The translations under genes were made by a program, and so were the position numbers. 64,000 nucleotides of DNA from Epiperipatus broadwayi (Eukaryota; Onychophora; Udeonychophora; Euonychophora; Peripatidae): the NCBI GenBank assembly GCA_028023455.1, contig JAQFVV010012495.1, positions 1,643,711-1,707,710 on the forward strand, in the 5' to 3' direction. Below are positions 1 to 9,819 of the stretch, piece after piece. Under the pieces are notes generated by a model. The model did no database searches. It was not told the origin of the DNA and saw only the letters and a program-made list of their open reading frames with translations. Every line of letters begins with the position of its first letter. The stretch's first letter is position 1.

Positions 1-1860
1 AGCATTCAATCCATCTAAAAAATCCTCTAATTTTTCTTTCAGAATAACAAACAAAGAATCATCAACATACCTAACGAATAATTTTAAAGAAAAAGAAAAT
101 TGATTAATAGTACTACATTCCAAAAAATCAATATAGGCATAACACATCAAAGGAGAAATAACATAACCAATAATTCAACCTTGTTTAATTTTATAAAATA
201 CATCATTACACATGAAATACATTGAATCCTCTAACAGCAAAAGCAAACCATAAACAACCTTAATCTTATCTGCAGAAAAACATTCAATTTTTTTTAAATA
301 AAAAGAAAAACATCAATACTTTTTAATCTATCAACTGGTTGATACCTATTTTCAATGTTTAAACTATGAAAATACAATTATCATCTAAAACAAACCATTT
401 ATTTTATTAAAAGCTTCAAAAAAAGAAAAAACACAAAATTGACCTAATTCAATATAGTCATTAAAAACCCTTACAAAAAATTTTGATATTTTATCAACAA
501 TTCCTCCTGTAAAATCAAAATACATCTTAAAGGAAAATTATCTTTGTGAGACTTTAAATTAAAAAAATCTTTGGAGCCACATAATCACTAGGACAGGGGT
601 CCCCAACCCTATGCCCGCCGGCACCATGGTGTCCACCGACCATTTTTGTGGGCCCGTCGCTATCTGAACATGATAAAATTTATCTCATACAAATAAATTT
701 AATTTTTAAGATTTTTTATAAATTATTGTATTATACTGTAATCAAATTGTAGGGCATACTATACTTTTACAGCGTAAAAAAGTCTATTGTTAATAATATC
801 CAAGTATAAATTTAGATTGAAAATATAAATGATGCCCGCCACCTGGCTGGTATTATAGAATGTGCTCTTAAGTGCAAAAAGGTTTGGGACCACTGCACTA
901 GGATAACAAGTTAAATAAGTAGTTCTATCAAAAAAAATTTTATTTTCCATAATTTTCATAATTTCAGTCAATTTACATTTTATTTTTTTAGCAGGATTAG
1001 AATCTAAAATATTATACTTTCCAATATTTAATTCTAAAGAAACTTTACTTTCAAATTCAATATTATTTAACAATACTAACCGGCCTCCTTTATTTTCTTT
1101 TAACAAGATAGCACCATTGACTTTCAATCTTTTTTTAAAAGACTAAGTTGTTTAGGGGCAAAAACAAATTTTTCTCTTTTAAGTAATTGACTATTCAAAA
1201 TAAACTGTAAAGATACTTTATTTTCATCAGAAATACTACTGTAATACATTCAATAGCAGAAATAAAATCAAAAACTAAATTTTTATTAGTAAAAGAACAA
1301 AACCAGGACGTTTACCTAAAATAGCCAAATCAAATAAATTCAAAACATAATTGTACAAATTTAAAACAGATGAAACATCAGGATTTTTTTTTAAAAATAC
1401 CCCAAACTATACTCTTTGTTTAAAAAAACTTTTTTCCAGCCTTTTCAATCAACCAATTGAATTTTTTTAAATATTTATTATAATAAGTGGTTTTACATTT
1501 GCTCCTAACCCACTTTAAAAAAGAATTCAAAATTGAATAATTAAAATTACTTCTAAAGTCTAAATCTTTTCTAATCATTTTAAACCTATCATTTAAATTA
1601 AATAAACTGCCCATAATCTTCATAATAAAATATTTAAGAATAAATTTTTTAAAGTTTAAAATAAAATCACAATTAGAAAATAATACCAATTTTTTTATAC
1701 CAACTAATATTACATGAATTAGGAAAAACATTACAAAGCCTACAAGACTTAGGAAAATTTACCTGAGTCTTTAAAGACTCTATTTTATTAGACATATTAA
1801 GTAATTTTTTTATTTCTAAAATTCTTGCACCAGAAAAATTATCATACAAAATCTGCTACA
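1..1860 (-). pseudogene. Penelope-like element, 5' and RT part (family A, decayed)
   Basis: Minus-strand remains of a Penelope-like retroelement, running off the left edge. Read from high to low coordinates, it has a basic N-terminal region (about 1420-1731, with NDRFKMIRKDLDFRS). A 'fingers' region follows, with KVNGAILLKENKGGR (about 1090-1125) and a PKIF...KSHKDNFPLR-like segment (about 520-580). The palm follows, with catalytic FVRYVDDSLFVI at about 44-79. PLEs replicate by target-primed reverse transcription. Stops and frameshifts break the frame throughout, and a hAT MITE splits it at 594-895, so it is dead. RT motif C (YVDD) is seen directly. Assignment to PLE rests on the same family's GIY-YIG tail at 2280-3118 and the KxHK motif. 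The GIY-YIG part of this copy would lie left of the window. Confidence 0.8.
594..895. mobile_element. hAT-type MITE with 8-bp target duplication
   Basis: A 302-bp non-coding element. Its left end is CAGGGGTCCCCAACC and its right end is GGTTTGGGACCACTG, which are imperfect terminal inverted repeats of the CAG(G/T)GGTCCC type. It is flanked by a perfect 8-bp direct repeat, CACTAGGA, at 586-593 and 896-903. Eight-base duplications and these ends are typical of the hAT superfamily. The interior is locally GC-richer than its surroundings (CCCGCC, GGCACC) and has no ORF, so it is non-autonomous. It sits inside the PLE reverse transcriptase copy and is therefore younger than that copy. Confidence 0.88.
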
Positions 1861-2279
1861 TACTGAAAGTAAATTAATAATAATATAATAATACAAATAC
1901 AAACAATATAATAAATAATACAAATTTAATAATATTATTAAATAATATAAAAATACGATTACAAACAATAATAAATAATACAAATATAAAATATGAAATT
2001 CATAAAACCATAAAACACTATTTAAAATATTAAATATTATATCTAAATAGAAAATTCAAAACTGCCTAACACTATACTAGTAATAGATAAAATACAAAAC
2101 CATAAAACAATACAATATTAGATTAAATTCTAAATTTTACCAAAATTCTTACATGACCATGGTTTTATCTACTAACAAACAGACCTTGTCTACTGAAAAT
2201 CAAACTAAAAAAATAACATATATATATACAATACAAAAAAACCCTTCCCATAATTCATTTCAAAAACCAACTTCCTTTT
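1861..2279. other. A+T-rich junction between two PLE copies
   Basis: No gene seen. Very A+T-rich, with runs built from ATAATA and AATAATAC. It probably contains the 3' untranslated part of the PLE copy at 2280-3118 and the junction with the 5' region of the next copy. A short (TA)n lies near 2218-2228. Confidence 0.4.
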
Positions 2280-3118
2280 ATATCAAAGGATTCTCTTCAT
2301 AAAATTGATCACCTCAGATTCAATAAGATTTGTCATTAAAGTTTTTTTCACTCTTCTTTTCAATTCATTGTTTTTGTAAAAAATAACTGTTGCATTGTCA
2401 AATAATATTTTATGACCTGTATTCAATTTATGAATATATAATGCTAAGTTATAATACATGTGTCTAACTCTATTTATATGAGGTTTAATCTTTCATTGAG
2501 GCTAAAGGAATCTTATAAACAATTCTGGGAATAGTTTTACTATCAATTGAGTGTTTTCAACCATTCAGTAAAGAATTCAAATTAGAATCTTTCTTCCATA
2601 CAATCTTCAATCCTCCTAACAAATGACTATGCTTATAAACCAAATTATATATTGATGATTTAAATGGTAAAGATATAAACTCTTTATCCTTAATAACCAT
2701 AAAATTTGTCTTATTAGTGTCATGATTATAAATAATATTATTAAATACAACACTTCTAATAAATTCATGATTATAACTTAATTCTATGTAATCGGCAGCA
2801 ACTTGACTTTTTTGAATATCAGCATTATTACTAAAGTTATTAAGCCTTCTATTCCTACAACAAAAATTGAATAAAGATATTTTTTATGTGTAAAAGGCTG
2901 ATAACTATCAGGCATAATTATATTTCTCAAATTCTTAGGTTTTATAAAATGACTACAAAATAAAACATTATCAACCTTCTCAACATTTAAATCCAAATTT
3001 TTTTTAATTTTACAAAGTCAAAACTGCCACCGTCAATAGAAAAATTAATACTAGAATCAAAAGCATTCAATCCATCTAAAAGCTTCTTCTAATTTTTCTT
3101 TCACAATATCAGGCTTTT
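2280..3118 (-). pseudogene. Penelope-like element, post-palm and GIY-YIG part (family A)
   Basis: Minus-strand PLE fragment. It starts just after the RT catalytic box: the segment at 3060-3115 repeats the sequence that follows YVDD at 1-60. It continues through the RT thumb (DLNVEKVDNVLFCSHFIKPK, about 2930-2996), a linker, and a GIY-YIG endonuclease remnant. That remnant includes PRIVYKIP near 2520 and YIHKLNTGHKILFDNA near 2390-2440, followed by the basic helix KRRVKKTLMTN. The GIY-YIG domain nicks target DNA in PLEs. The frame is broken between the VYKIP motif and the helix. Together with 1-1860 it forms a head-to-tail pair: a 5'-truncated copy upstream of a copy with its 5' region. Penelope elements often have this arrangement (pseudo-LTR). 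Confidence 0.75.
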
Positions 3119-3240
3119 ATCCATAAAAAATATCTTTATTGAAGAATCTCTTTCATGGATACCTAAAGCAGAACTGGGTATTTATTTTAAATCTACATTT
3201 ATGTACCTTAATTCTTTTATTTATATTCAAACTACACTGG

Positions 3241-3262
3241 CATATATATATATATATATATA
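3241..3262. repeat. (TA)n microsatellite flanking the 400-bp array
   Basis: About eleven TA units directly before the first array unit. A similar short TA run (5289-5299) follows the inverted end of the array. Confidence 0.9.
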
Positions 3263-4692
3263 TGTCCACAGATGGCGTCCTACCAAAAACACCTATCAAG
3301 CGTATTTTCGTTTACATAAACGTCAGAGTAGTTAGTATTCACTATCTCTAACTATAATTCCACTTTCAGATCATGATTTCAAGCTATTTGCTATCGTCAG
3401 TGAAAGACAGGAATAAAGAAACTAGATCTAAATACAAACTCTGAGCGTTTATGAAACAATTTCTATTCAGCTTGCAAGCGTGAATTTTTTAGACACGTAA
3501 TGTCTTCAAACTCAGCATAGCAAACCAGATAGCTATATGGGTCTGATCTCAGTTCAGCATCACCACATAGTAGAAGCCTCTGCAATCTATATCATTGCAA
3601 GAAAGACCTCAAAGGTACATTTATGATAAACAAAAATGCAAGTTAAAAAACTTGCTAACGCTTGTATTTATGTCCACAGATGGCTCCTACCAAAAACACC
3701 TATCAAGCGTATTTTTTTACATAAACGTCAGAGTAGTTAGTATTCACTATCTCTAACTATAATTCCACTTTCAGATCATGATTTCAAGCTATTTGCTATC
3801 TCAGTGAAAGACAGAATAAAGAAACTAGATCTAAATCCAAACTCTGAGCGTTTATGAAACAATTTCTATTCAGCTTGCAAGCTGAATTTTTAGACACGTA
3901 ATGTCTTCAAACTCAGCATAGCAAACCAGATAGCTATATGGGTCTGATCTCAGTTCAGCATCACCACATAGTAAAGCCTCTGCAATCTATATCATTCAAG
4001 AAAGACCTCAAAGGTACATTTATATAAACAAAAATGCAGTTAAAAAACTTGCTAACGCTTGTTTTATGTCCACAGATGGCTCTACCAAAAACACCTATCA
4101 AGCTATTTGTTTACATAAACTCAGAGTAGTTAGTATTCACTATCTCTAACTATAATTCCACTTTCAGATCATGATTTCAAGCTATTTGCTATCGTCAGTG
4201 AAAGACAGGAATAAAGAAACTAGATCTAAATACAAACTCTGAGCGTTTATGAAACAATTTCTATTCAGATCGCAAGAGTGAATTTTTTAGACACGTAATG
4301 TCTTCAAACTCAGCATAGCAAACCAGATAGCTATATGGGTCTGATCTCAGTTCAGCATCACCACATAGTAGAAGCCTCTGCAATCTATATCATTGCAAGA
4401 AAGACCTCAAAGGTACATTTATGATAAACAAAAATGCAAGTTAAAAAACTTGCTAACGCTTGTATTTATGTCCACAGATGGCGTCCTACCAAAAACACCT
4501 ATCAAGCGTATTTTCGTTTACATAAACGTCAGAGTAGTTAGTATTCACTATCTCTAACTATAATTCCACTTTCAGATCATGATTTCAAGCTATTTGCTAT
4601 CGTCAGTGAAAGACAGGAATAAAGAACATAGATCTAAATACAAACTCTGAGCGTTCATGAAACAATTTCTATTCAGCTTGCAAGCGTGAATT
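3263..4692 (+). repeat. Tandem array of a ~400-bp unit, direct part
   Basis: The motif TGTCCACAGATGG recurs at 3263, 3671, 4067 and 4469, giving periods of 408, 396 and 402 bp. There are three full units and about 220 bp of a fourth. Each unit includes AGTAGTTAGTATTCACTATC, TCATGATTTCAAGC, GACACGTAATGTC and an internal palindrome GCAAGTTAAAAAACTTGC. No ORF runs through it. Part of the unit (AACTTGC ... ATGG ... TTTACATAA) resembles the foldback element at 19579-19830, so the unit may descend from a foldback transposon. The second and third units differ from the first and fourth mainly by single-base losses. Confidence 0.92.
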
Positions 4693-5290
4693 TTTCACTG
4701 ACGATAGCAAATAGCTTGAAATCATGATCTGAAAGTGGAATTATAGTTAGAGATAGTGAATACTAACTACTCTGACGTTTATGTAAACGAAAATACGCTT
4801 GATAGGTGTTTTTGGTAGGATGCCATCTGTGGACATAAATACAAGCGTTAGCAAGTTTTTTAACTTGCATTTTTGTTTATCATAAATGTACTTTTGGGGT
4901 CTTTCTTGCAATGATATAGATTGCAGAGGCTTCTACTATGTGGTGATGCTGAACTGAGATCAGACCCATATAGCTATCTGGATTGCTATGCTGAGTTTGA
5001 AGACATTACGTGTCTAAAAAATTCACGCTTGCAAGCTGAATAGAAATTGTTTCATAAACGCTCAGAGTTTGTATTTAGATCTAGTTTCTTTATTCCTGTC
5101 TTTCACTGACGATAGCAAATAGCTTGAAATCATGATCTGAAAGTGGAATTATAGTTAGAGATAGTGAATACTAACTACTCTGACGTTTATGTAAACGAAA
5201 ATACGCTTGATAGGTGTTTTTGGTAGGACGCCATCTGTGGACATAAATACAAGCGTTAGCAAGTTTTTTAACTTGCATTTTTGTTTATCA
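4693..5290 (-). repeat. Same ~400-bp unit in inverted orientation
   Basis: At 4692/4693 the sequence jumps in mid-unit from the direct array to its reverse complement (TCACTGACGATAGC). About one and a half inverted units follow. The reverse complement of CACAGATGG occurs near 4823-4833 and again near 5230-5240, the same ~405-bp period. The block ends at TTGTTTATCA against (TA)n. The two halves could pair as a very long hairpin. Confidence 0.92.
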
Positions 5291-5299
5291 TATATATAT

Positions 5300-5665
5300 A
5301 AATAATCCAGTGCATAACGCTATACTGAAAGATTATTTTCTATACATTTAGGTGGTTTAAAGATTAAAATTACTAAAGTTTAGTTTGTCTTTATATAATA
5401 ATAGTAAAACATGTTTGTTTGTAGCAAAATTTAAGATCGTTGTTTGCTAATTTTCAAGTACTCTGTTTGAGTTTGTTCGTATTTCAATATATAACATCTG
5501 ATAGTAGACAGGTCAAAGTGGATACCATTTGGATACCATTTTGACTTGGCTATTTTGAAATACGAACTCTAATGTATTATATATTAGTTCACAGAGGGCA
5601 GTACTGGATTTCTTAATCATGTGGGATGATTTAATTGCTTAATATATATATATATATATATATAT
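5300..5665 (+). mobile_element. Foldback-family element (CAGTGCATAACGC type) plus (TA)n
   Basis: It begins AATAATCCAGTGCATAACGC and ends GGGATGATTTAATTGCTTAA against (TA)n at 5641-5667. Its right ~110 bp (TGGCTATTTTGAAATACGAA through GATTTAATTGCTTAA) matches the arms of the palindrome at 9820-10016. Its left end matches the reverse complement of the sequence at about 10040-10062. There is no coding potential. A fragment TTCGTATTTCAATATATAAC near 5480 suggests a decayed second arm. Confidence 0.6.
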
Positions 5666-6454
5666 ATCTTCTTGCAAAAGCAAAGTATAATGTACATTAC
5701 TCCAAGTATTCCATCCTTATATCAAAAATTTCCTTTGTATTATTTAATAAATTATTCAAAGTAATAATCCCTTCTTCAAGCAATTTTCTTATTTCCAAAC
5801 TAATTACTATTTTTACATACAACTCTATAGAAAAAGGATTTAAAAGGCAAAGAAATAGAATCATATATTTGTTTATCCTTATTACAATTACTATTAATAT
5901 TAAACAAGATACTTTTAACAAATTTATCATAGTAGTGAACACAGATAATCTTTATAAAATTGACCTTTCTGAAACAAAGCTACCTCATTAGAATTAATAT
6001 CTTATTTCTATACTAATAAATTCTTAAAGAAGGTACTTTATAAGATACAGATTGATAGCAATTAGGTTTAATTATAGATCTCAACTCCTTACCCTTAACA
6101 TAGTGACTATATACCAAACAACTGTTCTTTACATTTCTAATCATGAATAAATTTAAAAATTTTAATTTAACAAAATATAATCCTCTTTTTTCCATAACAT
6201 ATTTTATAGAAGTATCAAAACAATTAAATTCATTTACCAATTTTTTTCAATTTATCATTTTCAACTACAAACAAAAAATCATCAATATATCTAACAAATA
6301 ACTTTAAATATATACAATCTTCTTAATAATAATTTTCTTTTCCAAATAATTTTAGTATTAAGTGAACAAATTAAATGAGAAGTTAAATCCCCTTATCATT
6401 ATAATTGAAATGCATAGAATCCTCCAATAATAAAAGCAAATCTTTAATAACTTT

Positions 6455-6562
6455 TTTTTTCATATGTCATGGCATCAGCTGGGACACAAACCCACAACCG
6501 TCTGCAACCAACTACTTTCTTGCAAGGCGGCTGCGATGACCTCTTGGCTAACAACGCTTGAC
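6455..6562 (-). mobile_element. tRNA-Gly-derived SINE (SINE-1, copy A)
   Basis: Read on the minus strand it starts GTCAAGCGTTG, contains a tRNA-like body with a degenerate B box (GTGGGTTTGTGTCCC), and ends CATGACATATG followed by an A tail (T run at 6455-6460). The direct repeat ATCTTTAATAACTTT (15 bp) flanks it at 6440-6454 and 6563-6577, as expected for target-primed insertion. It is inserted in a dead PLE. Two further copies lie at 12665-12767 and 45594-45694. The last closely matches metazoan tRNA-Gly(UCC). Confidence 0.85.
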
Positions 6563-6807
6563 ATCTTTAATAACTTTAATCCTATTATTTGACAAAAATC
6601 CATTTTTAATTAACATAGACATAAAAACATCAATACTGCTTAATCTATTAACAGATTGCTACTTATTCTCAACATCCAAACTATGAAATACCCAATTACT
6701 TTCCATTTTAAACTGTGTAATAATCAAAATTAAGAAATTGTTTAACAAATTATTCAAGAACTTAGAAATATCCTCAACAACACTACCTGTAAAGTCAAAC
6801 ATAAATT

Positions 6808-6952
6808 GTAAAGGAAACTCATCTTTGTGAGTCTTAATATTCATAAGCATCTTCGCTAATATGAAATCATTAAGACAACATAAAGGAAACTCATCTTTGT
6901 GAGTCTTAATATTCATAAGCATCTTCGCTAATATGAAATCATTAAGACAACA
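6808..6952. repeat. 72-bp tandem duplication inside the PLE RT
   Basis: The block starting TAAAGGAAACTCATCTTTG occurs twice in tandem (about 6808-6880 and 6881-6952). It duplicates the KTHKDEFPL-coding segment in frame, so the encoded peptide repeats CCLNDFILAKMLMNIKTHKD. This could be slippage after insertion or an assembly artefact. Confidence 0.85.
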
Positions 6953-8454
6953 TTTTAAATAATCTACTTCATTAAAAATTTTCAAATTTATCTTTTCTTT
7001 TTGATAATATCTATTAATGTCTTTTAATCACATTACCAGGATCTTTTTCTAAAAATATATATTTACCATTATTTAATTCTTTATTTTTTTCTGCCTAAAC
7101 TTATTTTCTTTCATAATAACAATGCAGCCAGCTCCAATTAGTTTTAAATGAAAGCTTAAAAAGAAAGGAAAATTTTATTATTAATCTTATTGAGGTTAGA
7201 CATCTTAAGAATAAGTTAATTGCAGATGATGCGATCATTTCTCGTAAAGACAAAGATGGCCAATTTGTCATTATGAATGGAAAAAATAAATAAAAAAAAT
7301 TAAATAATGATAAATATATGTTTTAGAAAAATATCTGAAAAAATGATAAATTTAAAATTTTTTAAGAGTACATTTAAAATATTATCCTAATAACTTCATA
7401 TCAGCTAAGATGTTTATGAATATTAAGTCTCACAAAGATGGTTTTGTTTTAAGATTTACTTTTGACTTTACAGGTAGTGTTGTTGAGGGTATTTCTAAGT
7501 TCTTGAAAAAAATTTTAAAACAATTTGTTAATTTTAGTCATTACACAGTTTCGTTTTCTTTTGAGGTTTTTGATAAGATTAAGAATTTTAAATTGGAAAG
7601 TAATTGGATATTTAGTAGTTTGGATATTGGAAATATGTATCAATCTGTTAATATATTAAGCAGTGTTAATGTTTTTTTTTTATGTTGGTGTTGATTAAAA
7701 ATGGATCTTTGTAAAAGAATAAGATTAAAGTTATTAAAAACTTGCTTTTATTATTGGAATATTTTATATATTTTATTTATAATAGCTATTTGTATAAGAT
7801 TATGGAGAGATGGATAATAGGTTATATTATTTCTCCTTTAATTCTTTTGACTTATATTAATTATCTGGAAGAGAAAATTATTATTAAGAAGGACTGCATT
7901 TATTTAAAGTAATATGTTAGATATATTGATGATTGTTAGTTTGTAGTTGAAAATGAAAAATTGAAAGAGGTGATAAATGAGTTTAATAGTTTTGATCCTT
8001 CTATAAAATATGTTGTAAAAGGAGTGAGTTAGTTTTTGTTAAATTAAAATGTTTATATTTATTGGTTATTAGAAATGTAAAGAATAATTGTTTGGAATGT
8101 AGTTACTGTGTTAAGAGTAAGGAGTTAAGATCTATAATTAAACTTGATAGCTCTCAATGTGTATCTCATAAAGTAGCTGCTTTAAGAAATTATAGTTATA
8201 GAATGAGATTAAATAATTTTAAAAGATAGCTTTGTTTCAGATAGATCAATTTTATACAGATTATTTGAGTATTGGCTACTCTGATAAATTTGTTTAAAAT
8301 ATTTTATTTAGTAGTAATAGAATTGGTAATGATATAAAGAATAAAGAAAATTATGATTTTATTTCTTTGCATTTTAAATTCTCTTCTATAAATTATATGT
8401 AAAAATAGTAATTTGTTTGGAAATAAGAAAATTGCTTGGAAGGTGGTATTACTT

Positions 8455-8538
8455 TGAATATTGGGGTCATGTGTATTGGTTATTTATATTGGATAGATTG
8501 GATGAAATGTAGAGAGCTTGAAATTCTGGGTTCAAATC

Positions 8539-8540
<2 letters not shown>
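8455..8540 (+). mobile_element. SINE-2 degenerate copy next to (TA)n
   Basis: Contains GGTCATGTGTATTGGTTAT and ends in a tRNA B-box-like CTGGGTTCAAATCCC directly before a long TA run. The same GGTCATGTGTATTGG ... GTTCAAA layout recurs at 9130-9290 (minus), 9480-9660 (minus) and 10073-10265 (plus), so this is a dispersed tRNA-like short element. Confidence 0.6.

Positions 8541-8623
<83 letters not shown>
8541..8623. repeat. (TA)41 microsatellite
   Basis: An uninterrupted run of about 41 TA dinucleotides, the longest TA tract in the window. The apparent ORF across it (YIYIYI) is an artefact of the repeat. Confidence 0.97.
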
Positions 8624-8624
<1 letters not shown>

Positions 8625-9129
8625 TTGCATTTCAATATTAAATATTACAAAGGAAATTTTTGATAGACTACTTCTGAAGTAGGGTATATTGCACCTTGTT
8701 TTTGTAAAAAAAGTATATGTAGGTCAGAGTAATTTGAGCTTAAGTGAAAGAATAAACACACAAAATTGGAGTCAGAAATAAATATCTCAGTTCTGCTTTA
8801 TATATTCATGAAAGAGTTACAAGCCACACTGTTAATTTTGATGAAGTTAAGATTGTCTTCTTTGAAAAAATGAAATTAAAAGAAGAATTAAAGCATTTAA
8901 TAAAAATGTAAGACTCTGAAGCAATTAACTTGTTTAAAAGTTCTTTATATTAAGAGTATGTGGGATGTAAGTGGGATTGTGGGTTATCTTTTAGTCTTTT
9001 ATCCTAGAGATGTGTGCTTATATCAATGAAACCATTGTTGTGTTTTAGAATTTATTTTCTTTGGTTAGTCTTGTTTAGTTGTGAACTTGGTGTAATTTTG
9101 ATTATTTTATTGATTAGTTTACCTTTTGG

Positions 9130-9290
9130 CTAGAGAACTGGAACACAGACTTTCAAGTTCACTTCATACATCCACTCTCTCTCCAATACACATGATCACA
9201 CAAATGTGAAAAAGATGAATTATCTCCAATAAGGGTATTTTATGCTAAACCAGCACTCATCAGTTAGTCCAGATTACCATCTTCCACACA
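9130..9290 (-). mobile_element. SINE-2 copy b
   Basis: On the minus strand it reads GGAAGATGGTAATCTGGAC ... TGATGAGTGCTGGTTTAGCA ... GATCATGTGTATTGG ... ACTTGAAAGTCTGTGTTCCA. It aligns over about 150 bp with the copies at 9480-9660 and 10073-10265. The TGTATTGG and GTGTTC blocks sit where tRNA promoter boxes A and B would be. I infer a tRNA-derived SINE but did not recognise the parent tRNA. Confidence 0.65.
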
Positions 9291-9324
9291 CATATATATA
9301 ATCAGTACACAATTTATATTAAGA

Positions 9325-9805
9325 TAGCAAATCTTCACACTTTAATGGACAAGCTTCAATCTACTACACTCTCCAACTTTTCAATCATCCATACCATAGA
9401 AAATCTGATGATGGAATACCAGATCAGCAGAATACAGGCTGAATTTGTAATATTTTAAATACAAGTATATTTTACATACTTGGAGACTAGATGTAATATA
9501 AAGGCTTTGAACACAGACTTTCAAGTACCCTGCAGCCATCCGCTTTATCTCATATAACCAATACACATGACCACACAATGTCAAAAAGTTAAATTACCTC
9601 CAATATATGTATTCCATGCTGAACCAGTACTCATCAGTTGGTCCAGATCATTATCTTCAACACATACATATATAATCATGCATACACATTGACATTAACA
9701 AGGGATTTGCGCATATCATCATTAGATTTTCTATGGTATGGATGGCTAAAGAGTTGGAGGGTAGTGTAGATTGAAGCCTGTCCATTAAAGTGTGAAGATT
9801 TGCTA
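9325..9805. mobile_element. Foldback element with a SINE-2 copy in its loop
   Basis: The arm at 9325-9412 (TAGCAAATCTTCACACTTTA ... CTATGGTATGGAT-type) is repeated as its reverse complement at 9717-9805, with only a few mismatches. Both outer ends are TAGCAAATCTTCACAC. The ~300-bp loop holds SINE-2 copy c. (TA)n abuts the right outer end (9804-9821). Confidence 0.85.
9480..9660 (-). mobile_element. SINE-2 copy c
   Basis: Minus-strand copy with TGGTCATGTGTATTGGTTAT, GGATGGCTGCAGGGTACTTG and GAAAGTCTGTGTTCAAAGCC, followed by TTATATTACATCTAGTCTCC. The last block is shared with copy d (10073-10265) and defines the 3' part of the family. It lies in the loop of the foldback at 9325-9805. Confidence 0.7.
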
Positions 9806-9819
9806 TATATATATATATA

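Larger units (their letters stand above)
5690..7010 (-). pseudogene. Penelope-like element, RT region (family A, interrupted)
   Basis: Minus-strand PLE copy. From high to low coordinates it has an RT segment with ILAKMLMNIKTHKDEFPL (KxHK motif, about 6830-6890, duplicated). Next comes FMFDFTGSVVEDISKFLNN (about 6750-6810), then SNWVFHSLDVENK (motif A region, about 6660-6700). The palm motif LFVRYIDDFLFVVEN lies at about 6265-6305. Thumb remnants such as CLVYSHYVKGKELRSIIKPN (about 6060-6130) and degenerate downstream sequence follow. The reading frame breaks several times. A tRNA-Gly SINE at 6455-6562 interrupts the palm-coding region. The element lies back to back with the plus-strand copy that starts near 7140. 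Confidence 0.8.
7140..9000 (+). pseudogene. Penelope-like element, RT to GIY-YIG (family A, plus strand)
   Basis: Plus-strand PLE copy. In order it has ISRKDKDGQFVIMNGKNK (about 7230-7290) and KMFMNIKSHKDGFVLRF (about 7405-7455). FDFTGSVVEGISKFLKK follows, then SNWIFSSLDIGNMYQSV (motif A, about 7600-7650). The palm YVRYIDDC.FVVENEKLKEV lies near 7910-7970, with stops in the frame. A thumb segment follows, then an interruption by a SINE-like piece and 41 TA units (8455-8623). The last part is a GIY-YIG remnant: VYVGQSNLSLSERI near 8710-8750, then SALYIHERVTSHTVNFDEVK near 8790-8850. The copy is dead. It diverges from the minus-strand copy at 5690-7010, which gives a head-to-head pair. Confidence 0.82.

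Noticed and set aside
3263-5290. Possible CRISPR-like array
   Set aside because: The unit is ~400 bp without short-repeat/unique-spacer structure; units are repeated in full and the context is eukaryotic.
8436-8663. ORF with a long YIYIYI stretch
   Set aside because: Translation of the (TA)41 tract following a SINE-2 fragment.
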